Shown: positions 1 to 6,423, counted from the stretch's first letter. The stretch is DNA of 6,836 nt from Micrococcales bacterium (GCA_002728915.1 PBWE01000011.1:95047-101882); one strand, 5' to 3'. Numbers and translations: made by a program. Notes: generated by a model from the letters alone, not told the origin.

Positions 1-782
1 GCACCCCACTCGGGGTCACCGAAGGCGTTGTTGGGCTCGTGGTACACGAGTGTGACCTCAGCCTCGGGGTTCGCGGCAATGGCACCCGCCTTGAAGCCCT
101 CGCCGAACAGCTTGACCGGCGGAACCGTATCCGTACCCAGAGCCGTTCCGATCTTGTTGGTTTGGGTCATCAGCCCGGCAAGGTAGCCAGCGGCGTAGCC
201 CGCATGATCCTCGCGGAATACCAGGCCCGCCAGGTTGGGCACTGCCTCACCCTGGAACTGGTCAACGCCAATGAAGTCGATGTCCGGGTACTCGTTGGCA
301 GCCTCGATGGTCGCCTCTCCCATGAGGAAGCCGACCGTAACGATCGTGTCGTAGTTGGCTGCCGCGAACTGGCCGATGTTGTTGGCGTAGTCCTTGGGGT
401 CGACCGTCTCGATGTATTTCGCGAAACCGCCGACCTGCTCGGCTGCCAACTGCGTGCCTTCCCATGCGGCCTGGTTGAACGACTTGTCGTCCACTTTGCC
501 CGTGTCGGTCACCAGACCGATGCAGATGTTCTCTTCGGCTCCACAGTCGCTGTCGTCCGTGGTTGGACCGGCTGCCTCTTCCTCAGCAACCTCTTCCGCT
601 GCCTCTTCTTGAAGTTCCTCGGCAACGTCCTCGATGTCCTGCTCTTCAGCGGTCTCTTCCACGGTCTCTTCCACGGTCTCCTCGACCGTGGCCTCCGCGG
701 CGTCGCCATCGGAGTCGCTGCTACATCCAGCGAGCACGAGTGCCGCGGCCGCGAAGCCCGCAACCAATAGCTTGCGATGCAT
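1..782 (-). CDS. BMP/PnrA-family nucleoside-binding lipoprotein of an ABC transporter (3' end outside window)
   Basis: Substrate-binding lipoprotein of the basic membrane protein (BMP/Med/PnrA) family, which feeds purine or other nucleosides to an ABC importer. The first 260 codons are present; the frame is open to the left edge, so the C-terminal part is missing. Residues 1-20 form a lipoprotein signal: basic start (MHRK), hydrophobic core, lipobox LAGC with the lipidated Cys at 20. A Glu-rich low-complexity linker follows (about residues 27-71). The BMP fold starts near residue 86 with GLVTDTGKVDDKSFNQ, matching the family's ligand-binding D-x-SFNQ motif, and continues with YDTIVTVGF and GYAAGYLAGL. 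ATG 782 is chosen because AGAAAGG lies 7 nt upstream; the in-frame ATG at 788 would leave only 1 nt. Permease and ATPase genes would be expected further left. The nucleoside cluster next door supports a nucleoside ligand, but the ligand itself is inferred. Confidence 0.9.
   Translation of the reverse strand, partial: MHRKLLVAGFAAAALVLAGCSSDSDGDAAEATVEETVEETVEETAEEQDIEDVAEELQEEAAEEVAEEEAAGPTTDDSDCGAEENICIGLVTDTGKVDDKSFNQAAWEGTQLAAEQVGGFAKYIETVDPKDYANNIGQFAAANYDTIVTVGFLMGEATIEAANEYPDIDFIGVDQFQGEAVPNLAGLVFREDHAGYAAGYLAGLMTQTNKIGTALGTDTVPPVKLFGEGFKAGAIAANPEAEVTLVYHEPNNAFGDPEWG
650..685 (-). repeat. Three tandem 12-bp units encoding a Glu-Glu-Thr repeat
   Basis: On the plus strand the unit cggtctcttcca occurs at 650-661 and 662-673 exactly, and at 674-685 in a degenerate form (cggtctcctcga). 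Read on the minus strand it encodes successive Val/Ala-Glu-Glu-Thr blocks in the acidic linker of the BMP lipoprotein. The unit is a multiple of three, so copy-number change would keep the frame. Confidence 0.85.
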
Positions 783-789
783 GCACATG

Positions 790-796
790 CCTTTCT
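790..796 (-). promoter_or_regulatory. Ribosome binding site of the BMP lipoprotein gene
   Basis: AGAAAGG on the minus strand, separated by 7 nt from the ATG at 782. It favours that start over the ATG at 788, which would sit 1 nt after it. Confidence 0.55.
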
Positions 797-872
797 GTTG
801 GGTCCTCGCCGCACACGATTGAGGGCGAGACGTCGTGGTCAGACCTTAATCGCCCGCAGCATGAAAAGGGAG

Positions 873-949
873 AGCGGCTCGGTAATGGTGACGAGTCTCA
901 ATCAACTTGTAATACGAGCCGCTACCCATTCGTTACGGGTGTTACCCAT
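873..949. promoter_or_regulatory. Candidate operator region upstream of the BMP lipoprotein gene
   Basis: This part of the 197-bp gap between the SDR gene and the BMP gene is rich in short symmetry. A perfect 9-bp inverted repeat (agcggctcg 873-881, cgagccgct 915-923) has a 33-bp spacer. TACCCAT is repeated directly at 923-929 and 943-949, exactly 20 bp apart, with a gggt-gtt-accc mini-palindrome (937-947) reaching into the second copy. I could not identify a convincing -35/-10 pair. A further 6-bp inverted repeat (805-810/824-829) lies in the presumed 5' leader. The position suggests regulation of the transporter, but no known regulator consensus is recognised. Confidence 0.3.
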
Positions 950-961
950 GTGACGAGATGT

Positions 962-988
962 GTTCAGAACGTAGCGAGTTCAGAACGT
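962..988. repeat. 11-bp direct repeat gttcagaacgt, 16-bp period
   Basis: gttcagaacgt occurs at 962-972 and again at 978-988. The second copy overlaps the last codons and stop codon of the SDR gene. The core GTTCAGAAC is itself nearly palindromic. It could be a protein-binding site just behind the SDR gene or a chance duplication. Confidence 0.6.
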
Positions 989-1741
989 CGTTCGGGCACT
1001 CGCTGACCAACCCCCATCGACGGGGATGACGGCACCGTTGATTCCCGACGCTTGGCTGCTGAGCAGAAACGAGACCACGCCGGCGACCTCCTCCTGGCTC
1101 ACCGGGCGCCCCGACGGCGCGACCTCACTCCACCACGACCATCCCTGTGGCCAGTCTTGTTCTAAGCCCTCTCGTGCGATCAAACCTGGAGCTACGCAGT
1201 TCGCTCGCATCCCGCGTGGTCCGATCTCGCGCGCGAGGGAGCGAGTGAAAGATTCCAACGCCGCCTTTGACGCCGCATAGTGCGCGTGGTTGGCAAAAGC
1301 CGCTGATGCCTCGACGGACGAGATGGTGACGATCGACCCTCCCGGTGCCATCACGGCCAACGCAGCGCGCGAGATGCGCGTGGCCGCAAGAAAGTTCGCC
1401 TCCCACATCGCTTGCCAATCACTATCGAGGAGTTCATCGAAGGGTTGCAGTGACTGCATCGCACTGCAGTGAACGAGCCCATCGACCCGGCCCCAACGGT
1501 TCACGACATCGTCGATCAGGCGCGTGGCGACATCCGGATCAGACGCCGCCCCGAGGTCAGCCGGAAAGGCGGCAGCTACGCCCCCCGATTGCTCGATCGA
1601 ATCGACGACGTCCCTCGCTGCGTCTTCGTTCAACCGGTAATGGACGGCCACCGAAAAGCCACGTCCCGCACACATTCGCGCGATAGCGCTGCCAAGGTGC
1701 CCTGACGCACCCGTCACCACTACTACCCGACCCTGACTCAC
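980..1741 (-). CDS. Short-chain dehydrogenase/reductase (SDR), substrate unknown
   Basis: NAD(P)-dependent oxidoreductase of 253 aa, a normal length for the classical SDR fold. Visible are the nucleotide-binding turn TGASGHLG (residues 10-17), Asn116, Ser142 in TISSVEAS, the catalytic Tyr155 and Lys159 in YAASK, and the C-terminal VIPVDGGW typical of FabG-like members. Two motifs are atypical: the glycines follow TGxxGxxG rather than the classical TGxxxGxG, and the usual NAG motif after strand 4 is HCSA (91-94). The HYR segment after strand 2 hints at NADP(H), which is inference. GTG 1741 is chosen because GAGGTG lies 6 nt upstream and the Rossmann turn then starts at residue 10; a longer form from 1789 would overlap the cupin gene. 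It starts 5 bp after the cupin stop, so it is probably translationally coupled and last in the operon. The substrate cannot be read from the sequence. Confidence 0.93.
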   Translation of the reverse strand: MSQGRVVVVTGASGHLGSAIARMCAGRGFSVAVHYRLNEDAARDVVDSIEQSGGVAAAFPADLGAASDPDVATRLIDDVVNRWGRVDGLVHCSAMQSLQPFDELLDSDWQAMWEANFLAATRISRAALAVMAPGGSIVTISSVEASAAFANHAHYAASKAALESFTRSLAREIGPRGMRANCVAPGLIAREGLEQDWPQGWSWWSEVAPSGRPVSQEEVAGVVSFLLSSQASGINGAVIPVDGGWSASARTTF

Positions 1742-1746
1742 AGTCC

Positions 1747-2217
1747 TCACCTCATTCGACGCCTGATCGCGGACTCTGCGTCCGGCCACTGAGAGAAATC
1801 GGTCGCCGCATCAGCCAACTCAAATCCGCTGAAGGGCGGCGCGAGCACGCACGTCACCAGTGTCCACTCTCCGAGGGGAACCGTGCCTTGCCAGGTATGC
1901 GCGGGTATTCGGTGATGCGCCACCTGCCCGGCCGACGGATCGCTACCGAGGTGAACGACGTCGTGGGTTCCATCGTTGTGCAACACCACAATCTCAGCGG
2001 CCGCGCCCGCCACGAACGTCCAGGCTTCGTCTTCGACAAGGCGGTGCATGGCGCTGAAATCGGTTGGGGTCAGAAGTGCGTAGATGGCGTTTGCGTGTTC
2101 GGTTCGCCACAGCAATCGAATCCAACAACCTTCCCCGTCGAGGTATTCCAGACCGAGGGCATCGATGACCTGCTCGGCGGTCATGCCCTGAAGATTTCCC
2201 TGCGCGTCGCTGGCCAC
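1747..2217 (-). CDS. Cupin_5 (DUF985) family protein, YML079w-like
   Basis: Small single-domain cupin of 156 aa, close to the usual size of the family. Family marks are the N-terminal helix AEQVIDALGLE, the strand around H58-R-x4-DEAW-TF (the family's HR...DEIWHF block), and the late block GEWTLVTCVLAPPFSGFEL, which matches the family's LVGC-VAPGF segment. The region that usually reads PHPEGGYYRE is degenerate here (YLDGEGCWIR), so one typical His is absent. The family has a beta-barrel fold and no settled general reaction; a small-molecule or sugar-nucleotide role is only a guess. The GTG start at 2217 lies 2 bp after the deaminase stop, with only a weak upstream GGCGGT. An in-frame ATG at 2184 (MTAEQVIDALGLE) fits many relatives and could be the real start. 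Its place between deaminase and SDR implies a role in the same pathway. Confidence 0.85.
   Translation of the reverse strand: MASDAQGNLQGMTAEQVIDALGLEYLDGEGCWIRLLWRTEHANAIYALLTPTDFSAMHRLVEDEAWTFVAGAAAEIVVLHNDGTHDVVHLGSDPSAGQVAHHRIPAHTWQGTVPLGEWTLVTCVLAPPFSGFELADAATDFSQWPDAESAIRRRMR
1748..1753 (-). promoter_or_regulatory. Ribosome binding site deciding the SDR start
   Basis: GAGGTG on the minus strand, overlapping the end of the cupin gene (stop TGA 1749-1747) and 6 nt before GTG 1741. It supports the 253-aa SDR over a version with 16 extra N-terminal residues. Confidence 0.65.
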
Positions 2218-2219
2218 TC

Positions 2220-3527
2220 CTACGCACCGCCGACGTGTTCCAGTGCTTCCGCGCGGACGTCGCCAACATCCACCCGGGTCGGGCGTCGATCGGCGATGAC
2301 CACATCGCCACCGACGAGCACGTCCCGAACATCGGATCTCCCCGCCGCGAACACCAACGCAGTAAACGGATCACGAAGCGGTGTCAGGTGCGGAGCCGCA
2401 GCATCGACCACGATCAGGTCCGCTTCCTTTCCAACTTCGAGACTGCCGATTCGATCCTCCATACCCAGCGCCTGCGCGCCGTGAATCGTCGCTGCGCGAA
2501 CGACATCTTCCGCACTGATAGCGGCCGGGTCCTCACGCACCAGTCGAGCGAGATTCGCCGCCAGCCTCATGACCGCGAACATGTCCAGGTCGTTGCTTGA
2601 CGAGCACCCGTCCGTTCCGAGACCGACTCGGATGCCCTGTTCCCGGTACCCCACGAGGTCCATCGCACCGCTGGCCAACTTCAGGTTCGACCCCGGGTTG
2701 TGCGCCACACTCGCGCCACCCGACGCAATGGATGCACGATCGTCGTCACTGAGCCGCACACAGTGCGCCAGCACGGTCCGAGCATCCAACAGGCCCGCCC
2801 GCTCCAATAACGCCGTCGGTCGGGCCCCGTGAGCCTGCACGGTCGCATCGTTCTCTTTGTCGTTCTCGGAGTTGTGCGTGTGAATCCGAGCATCCATTCC
2901 CCGTGCCAAACTGTCGATGTCGGCCAGGTGGTCGGGGTTGACGATCAACGGACTGTGCGGCATCAAGAACCTCGGCACGTACGCACCACCCAGGGAATCG
3001 AGAACCTCCGGCCATCGATGCGCAAGGTCGAGCCGCTGGGTCCATTCGAGCCCGTCGGGTCCCGGAAAATCGAAGAAGACCGGACCGATCGCGTGCCGGA
3101 TTCCGACCTGGACCGCCCCCCGGTGGGCGGATTCGGGGTGGAAGTACATGTCGAGCGCCGTCGTCGTACCGCCAAGAAGAGCTTCGAGGGAGCCGAGTCG
3201 GGCACCGAGGTAGGTGCCCTCCGGCCCCATGATTCGCGCTTCCTCGGCCCACACGCGTTCGAGGAAGCCCTGTAGATCCACGTTCTCGGCGACGCCCCGC
3301 AGAAGAGCCATTGGCAGATGAGTGTGCAGGTTGATCAAGCCGGGCAGTACCAGGCAATCCGTCGCATCGATCCGTCGATGCGCATCGAAGGAGTCCACGT
3401 CGCCAACAGCGACGATGCGTCCGTCGCGAACGGCGATGCCGGCTCGCTCGTGGACTGAGCCAGTGTCGTCACACGTGAGCACATAGCGAGCCCCGGTGAT
3501 GACGGTGTCCACCGCTGCAGAGTTCAT
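2220..3527 (-). CDS. mtaD: Amidohydrolase: methylthioadenosine/S-adenosylhomocysteine (adenosine-type) deaminase
   Basis: Cytosolic metal-dependent deaminase of 435 aa in the TRZ/ATZ branch of the amidohydrolase superfamily, converting adenosine-type nucleosides to the 6-oxo form with release of ammonia. Metal ligands are visible: H68 and H70 (HTHLPM), H218, H255 (AHCVRL) and D306 (GTDG). E221 in HNSEN sits three residues after the metal His, as the substrate-binding Glu does in TM0936. HTHLPMALLRGVAE and DMYFH (126-130) closely follow the Thermotoga MTA/SAH deaminase, and SSSNDLDMF is typical of that group. The tail (GSLEVGKEADLIVVD) is the small beta-sandwich domain. ATG 3527 shares one base with the phosphorylase stop (TGATG), so the two are coupled. 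This context favours MTA or adenosine over triazines. Adenosine, SAH or a modified purine remain possible; exact specificity is inferred. Confidence 0.9.
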   Translation of the reverse strand: MNSAAVDTVITGARYVLTCDDTGSVHERAGIAVRDGRIVAVGDVDSFDAHRRIDATDCLVLPGLINLHTHLPMALLRGVAENVDLQGFLERVWAEEARIMGPEGTYLGARLGSLEALLGGTTTALDMYFHPESAHRGAVQVGIRHAIGPVFFDFPGPDGLEWTQRLDLAHRWPEVLDSLGGAYVPRFLMPHSPLIVNPDHLADIDSLARGMDARIHTHNSENDKENDATVQAHGARPTALLERAGLLDARTVLAHCVRLSDDDRASIASGGASVAHNPGSNLKLASGAMDLVGYREQGIRVGLGTDGCSSSNDLDMFAVMRLAANLARLVREDPAAISAEDVVRAATIHGAQALGMEDRIGSLEVGKEADLIVVDAAAPHLTPLRDPFTALVFAAGRSDVRDVLVGGDVVIADRRPTRVDVGDVRAEALEHVGGA

Positions 3528-4312
3528 CAGGCCAGTAACCGGGCTGCTTCCGAGAGGATCCGCGTCACCGTCGTCGCCCCATCAGCGACAACCGCCTGCA
3601 CGTCTTCGATGGTGATGGGCTCGGTGCCCTGCCCTGCAGCCGGGTTCGCGACCAGCGACAGACTCGCGTAGGGCAGGTTCTTCTCGAGTGCCAGCACGAC
3701 CTCGGGGACACCCGTCATCCCCACAACAGTCACGCCCGCCAGTGCGGCGAGTCGAATTTCCGCCCGCGTTTCGAAACGTGGGCCCTCGTACGCGCCGTAG
3801 ACCCCGTGATCGATGACGTCGACGCCGAGATTGTCGGCCGCCTGCTTCCACGCCGAGCGCAGCCGCGGGTGGTAAGGCTCCCCCACATCCACATGGACTA
3901 CGCCTTCCGGGGTGGAGCCGTCGAAGAACGTCACCGGTCGCGCTTTGGTGAAATCGATGAAGTCATCGACGATGACGAGATCGCCGGAGTCCGTTCCCAC
4001 GCCACCCACCACGTTGATGGCCAGAATCTCCGAAACGCCGAGGTCGACCATCGCCTGGATGTTCGCCCGGTAGTTCACCATGTGCGGAGGCACCGAATGG
4101 TCGTATCCGTGCCGCGAGATGAACACCGTGCGCCTGTCATGCACGGTGCCGATCCGCGCTCGGGTGGGTCCGAAGGCCGTGTCCACGGTGACGTCCTCGG
4201 GATCACGAAGCTCATCGAGTGCGTAGAAGCCGGTGCCGGCAATGACTCCCAGTGCCCCCGGGGTTCCCTGTGCTTGCTGCGCCTGCTGCGCTTCCTGTCC
4301 TCCCGAACTCAC
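3527..4312 (-). CDS. PNP/MTAP-family purine nucleoside phosphorylase, probably 6-oxopurine (methylthioinosine/inosine) type
   Basis: Phosphorylase of 261 aa that cleaves a purine nucleoside with phosphate into free base and sugar 1-phosphate. Family motifs run in order: GVIAGTGFY (22-30, phosphate loop), RHGYDHSVPPHMVNYRAN (67-84), AINVVGGVG, DDFIDFTKARPVTFFDG, GAYEGPRFETRAE (173-185), VVGMTGVPEVVLALE (196-210) and SLVANPAAG (219-227). N223 and A225 fall where human MTAP has Asp-x-Asp; the Asn resembles 6-oxopurine-specific PNPs, so methylthioinosine or inosine is the better guess than MTA. Databases would probably call it S-methyl-5'-thioadenosine phosphorylase. GTG 4312 is chosen because TAGGT lies 8 nt upstream, overlapping the cdd stop; a longer frame reaching 4405 only duplicates the cdd 3' end. 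A short Gln/Ala-rich N-terminal extension (residues 6-15) precedes the core. Its stop overlaps the deaminase start. Confidence 0.9.
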   Translation of the reverse strand: MSSGGQEAQQAQQAQGTPGALGVIAGTGFYALDELRDPEDVTVDTAFGPTRARIGTVHDRRTVFISRHGYDHSVPPHMVNYRANIQAMVDLGVSEILAINVVGGVGTDSGDLVIVDDFIDFTKARPVTFFDGSTPEGVVHVDVGEPYHPRLRSAWKQAADNLGVDVIDHGVYGAYEGPRFETRAEIRLAALAGVTVVGMTGVPEVVLALEKNLPYASLSLVANPAAGQGTEPITIEDVQAVVADGATTVTRILSEAARLLA

Positions 4313-4322
4313 GGCACGCAAC

Positions 4323-4745
4323 CTAGCGGTGCTCGGGCAGGTCTTCGCGACCGAACCCGTCGGGCAACAGCACCGATAACGGTGTGGGACCGCCGGCGCG
4401 GTCAATGATCAGATCCGGGCCACCGTGCTCCCACAGCAACTGGCGGCACCGCCCGCACGGCAGCAGCGGACCGGGGTTGGGGCCCACGCATGCGAAGGCG
4501 ACCAATCGCGCCAATTGACCCGCCGGGCTGGACTTAGCGAGCTCACTGACCAGGCCGCATTCAGCACACAGCGTGGTGCCGATCGATGCGTTCTCCACAT
4601 TGCACCCAGAAACAATCCGACCATCGTTGGTGAGCGCGGCGGCCCCAACCGGATGGTCCGAATACGGCGCGTACGCGTGGTCGCGGGCGTCTTCAGCGGC
4701 TGCCCGCAGAGCGTTCCAGTCGATCTCGACGTGTGCTTCAGCCAT
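4323..4745 (-). CDS. cdd: Cytidine deaminase
   Basis: Zinc enzyme of 140 aa converting cytidine and deoxycytidine to uridine and deoxyuridine in pyrimidine salvage; its size fits the small homotetrameric class. The zinc site is complete: C60-A-E62 with E62 as proton shuttle, and C97-G-R-C100 in PCGRCRQLL. The CNVENAS motif (48-54) contacts the ribose. The order and wording (YAPYS, VGAAAL, LCAECGLV, CGRCRQLLWEHGG, LLPDGFG, DLPE) are very close to what I recall of mycobacterial Cdd. Residue 55 is Ile where Tyr or Phe is common. ATG 4745 is the natural start, but no strong ribosome binding site precedes it. It starts 27 bp after the mutase stop and ends 10 bp before the phosphorylase GTG, so it sits inside the operon. 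Confidence 0.96.
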   Translation of the reverse strand: MAEAHVEIDWNALRAAAEDARDHAYAPYSDHPVGAAALTNDGRIVSGCNVENASIGTTLCAECGLVSELAKSSPAGQLARLVAFACVGPNPGPLLPCGRCRQLLWEHGGPDLIIDRAGGPTPLSVLLPDGFGREDLPEHR

Positions 4746-4772
4746 GGCTGGACGCTACTGCTTTCTTTTCGA

Positions 4773-6353
4773 CTAGAAGGCGTCCTTGGGCTGATACGTC
4801 CCCCACACGTCTCGCAGCGCATCCGAAACCTCACCCACGGTCGCTCGTGCTCGCAGAGCGTCCCGCATCGGATAGAGAAGGTTCTCGTCGCCTGCTGCGA
4901 CGTCACGGATAACCCCGAGCAAGCGCTCCACCTCATCGTTGTCGCGATCCGCCTTCAACGCGGCCAGTCGTGCAACTTGGTCTGCTTCGATGGACATGTC
5001 CACCTGCAGCGGGTCGTAATGCTCATCGCCGTCGATGGTGTATTCGTTCACTCCCACCACCACGCGGTCTCCCGCATCGATCTCCTGCGCAACTCGATAG
5101 GCGGAATTCTCGATCTCGGACTTCTGGAAGCCCTCTTCGATCGCTGCCACCGCACCGCCCAATTCGTCGACGCGCTCGATCAACGCCATCGCAGCCTCAT
5201 CGATCTCGTCGGTGAGCGACTCGACCACATACGAACCAGCGAAAGGATCGACGGTCTTGGTCACATCGGTCTCGTACGCCAGAACCTGCTGCGTGCGCAG
5301 CGCCAGCCGTGCCGCCTTCTCCGTCGGCAACGCGATGGCTTCGTCGAACGAGTTCGTGTGCAGCGATTGGGTGCCACCCAGGACCGCCGCGAGGCCCTGC
5401 ACCGCGACCCGCACCAGGTTCACCTCGGGCTGCTGCGCAGTGAGTTGAACTCCAGCGGTTTGTGTGTGGAACCGCAGCATCCAGGACTTTGGGTCCTTGG
5501 CCCCGAATCGCTCCTTCATGATGCGCGCCCACATCCGCCGTGCGGCCCGGAACTTGGCCACTTCCTCGATGATCGACGTGCGAGAGACGAAGAAGAAGGC
5601 CAAACGCGGAGCGAAATCGTCGACGTCCTGGCCGGACTCCACGGCTGCTCGCACGTACTCGATCCCGTTGGCCAGCGTGAAGGCGATCTCCTGCACGGGA
5701 GTGGCTCCCGCCTCGGCCATGTGATAGCCGGAGATAGAGATCGTGTTCCATTTCGGAATCTCGGCTCGGCAGTACGTGAAGATGTCGGTAATCAGTCGCA
5801 GGCTTTGCGCCGGCGGGTAGATATAGGTGCCGCGAGCGATGTACTCCTTCAGAACGTCGTTTTGGATCGTTCCGCCGATGTCGGATGAGGAGATTCCCTT
5901 CTCCTCCGCGACCAACTGATAGAGCAGCAGCAAAATCGCCGCCGGAGAGTTGATGGTCATCGACGTCGTCACCTGGTCGAGTGGAATACCGTCGAACAAG
6001 ACACGCATGTCCTCGATCGAGTCGATGGCGACCCCGACCTTGCCCACCTCGCCGTGGGCGAGGGGGTGGTCCGAGTTGTAACCCATCTGCGTGGGCAGGT
6101 CGAACGCGACGGACAAACCCATGGTTCCCGCGTTTAGCAATTGCTTGTATCGCTCGTTGGACTCGCGCGCGGTCCCGAACCCCGCATATTGCCGCATCGT
6201 CCAAGGCCGACCGGTGTACATCGACGGGTAGACCCCGCGGGTGTACGGATACTCCCCAGGCTCCGCCAACTCGGTCGCCGGATCCCAACCCTGCAGCGAT
6301 GACGGGCCGTACACCGGCTTAATGGGCAGGCCGGATTCTGTTTCAGAGGCCAT
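4773..6353 (-). CDS. Methylmalonyl-CoA mutase-type catalytic (large) subunit without cobalamin-binding domain
   Basis: Acyl-CoA mutase catalytic subunit of 526 aa, a TIM barrel that rearranges the carbon skeleton of an acyl-CoA with adenosylcobalamin. Specificity residues can be matched to Propionibacterium MutB by motif: Y56 (RQYAGF; MutB Y89), F84 (VAFDLP; F117), R174 ([11 protein letters not shown]207) and H211 ([12 protein letters not shown]244). Keeping both Tyr and Arg points to methylmalonyl-CoA rather than isobutyryl-CoA (Phe/Gln) or 2-hydroxyisobutyryl-CoA. The protein ends at [11 protein letters not shown], so the C-terminal B12 domain (DxHxxG) is missing and a separate small subunit must be encoded elsewhere, as in archaeal and IcmA/IcmB-type mutases. 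ATG 6353 is chosen because GGTGAGG lies just upstream; a GTG at 6413 would add 20 residues rich in Arg and Pro that look non-coding. It lies 27 bp before cdd and is divergent from sdhC. Confidence 0.93.
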   Translation of the reverse strand: MASETESGLPIKPVYGPSSLQGWDPATELAEPGEYPYTRGVYPSMYTGRPWTMRQYAGFGTARESNERYKQLLNAGTMGLSVAFDLPTQMGYNSDHPLAHGEVGKVGVAIDSIEDMRVLFDGIPLDQVTTSMTINSPAAILLLLYQLVAEEKGISSSDIGGTIQNDVLKEYIARGTYIYPPAQSLRLITDIFTYCRAEIPKWNTISISGYHMAEAGATPVQEIAFTLANGIEYVRAAVESGQDVDDFAPRLAFFFVSRTSIIEEVAKFRAARRMWARIMKERFGAKDPKSWMLRFHTQTAGVQLTAQQPEVNLVRVAVQGLAAVLGGTQSLHTNSFDEAIALPTEKAARLALRTQQVLAYETDVTKTVDPFAGSYVVESLTDEIDEAAMALIERVDELGGAVAAIEEGFQKSEIENSAYRVAQEIDAGDRVVVGVNEYTIDGDEHYDPLQVDMSIEADQVARLAALKADRDNDEVERLLGVIRDVAAGDENLLYPMRDALRARATVGEVSDALRDVWGTYQPKDAF

Positions 6354-6366
6354 GCGCCTCACCCTA

Positions 6367-6394
6367 GGGGGCGGCACCGGGCCTCGACGCCCCC
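6367..6394 (-). repeat. 7-bp GC-only inverted repeat in the mutase 5' leader
   Basis: gggggcg (6367-6373) and cgccccc (6388-6394) can form a perfect 7-bp stem with a 14-nt loop in RNA transcribed towards the mutase, ending 13 nt before its ATG. There is no U-run, so it is not an ordinary intrinsic terminator. In DNA this GC-rich it may be chance. Confidence 0.35.
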
Positions 6395-6403
6395 GGGACG
6401 TGA

Positions 6404-6412
6404 GGAATAGCA
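6404..6412 (-). promoter_or_regulatory. Possible extended -10 promoter of the mutase-cdd operon
   Basis: On the minus strand TGCTATTCC resembles an extended -10 (TGnTATnnn). It would start transcription about 45 nt before the mutase ATG. No clear -35 is seen, so this is a weak call. Confidence 0.25.
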
Positions 6413-6423
6413 CCTGATCCTGG

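Noticed and set aside
39..770. Open frame of 243 codons on the plus strand opposite the BMP lipoprotein
   Set aside because: The minus-strand frame has a lipobox, BMP motifs and a ribosome binding site. The plus-strand product is an Arg/Val/Leu-rich mirror with no domain.
783..979. Intrinsic terminator after the SDR gene
   Set aside because: Inverted repeats are present, but none is followed by a T-run in the minus-strand direction, so termination before the BMP gene cannot be claimed.
983..993. GAACGTCGTTC as a LexA (SOS) box
   Set aside because: The actinobacterial LexA site needs a 4-bp spacer between GAAC and GTTC. Here the spacer is 3 bp, and the site lies at the end of a coding region.
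1747..2217. Cupin as acireductone dioxygenase or as the methylsulfurylase cupin of the MTA-isoprenoid shunt
   Set aside because: The wording fits Cupin_5/DUF985, not acireductone dioxygenase. No RuBisCO-like protein or methylthioribose-1-phosphate isomerase is in the window to support the shunt.
4313..4405. N-terminal extension of the phosphorylase into cdd
   Set aside because: It overlaps the conserved 3' end of cdd in another frame, is Cys/Arg/Pro-rich and matches nothing in the family.
4425..5888. Long open frame (487 codons) on the plus strand opposite cdd and the mutase
   Set aside because: It is antisense to two genes with complete, recognisable motifs and encodes a His/Arg-rich protein with no recognisable domain. 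It is the expected by-product of high GC at third codon positions.
4773..6353. Ethylmalonyl-CoA mutase (MeaA/Ecm) or isobutyryl-CoA mutase identity
   Set aside because: MeaA-type sequences have RTYAGHS-like wording and a fused B12 domain, and isobutyryl-CoA mutases have Phe and Gln at the specificity positions. This protein has RQYAGF and [10 protein letters not shown].
6354..6413. GTG start 20 codons upstream for the mutase
   Set aside because: The added residues are Arg/Pro-rich and unlike the family, and the ATG at 6353 has a GGTGAGG just upstream.
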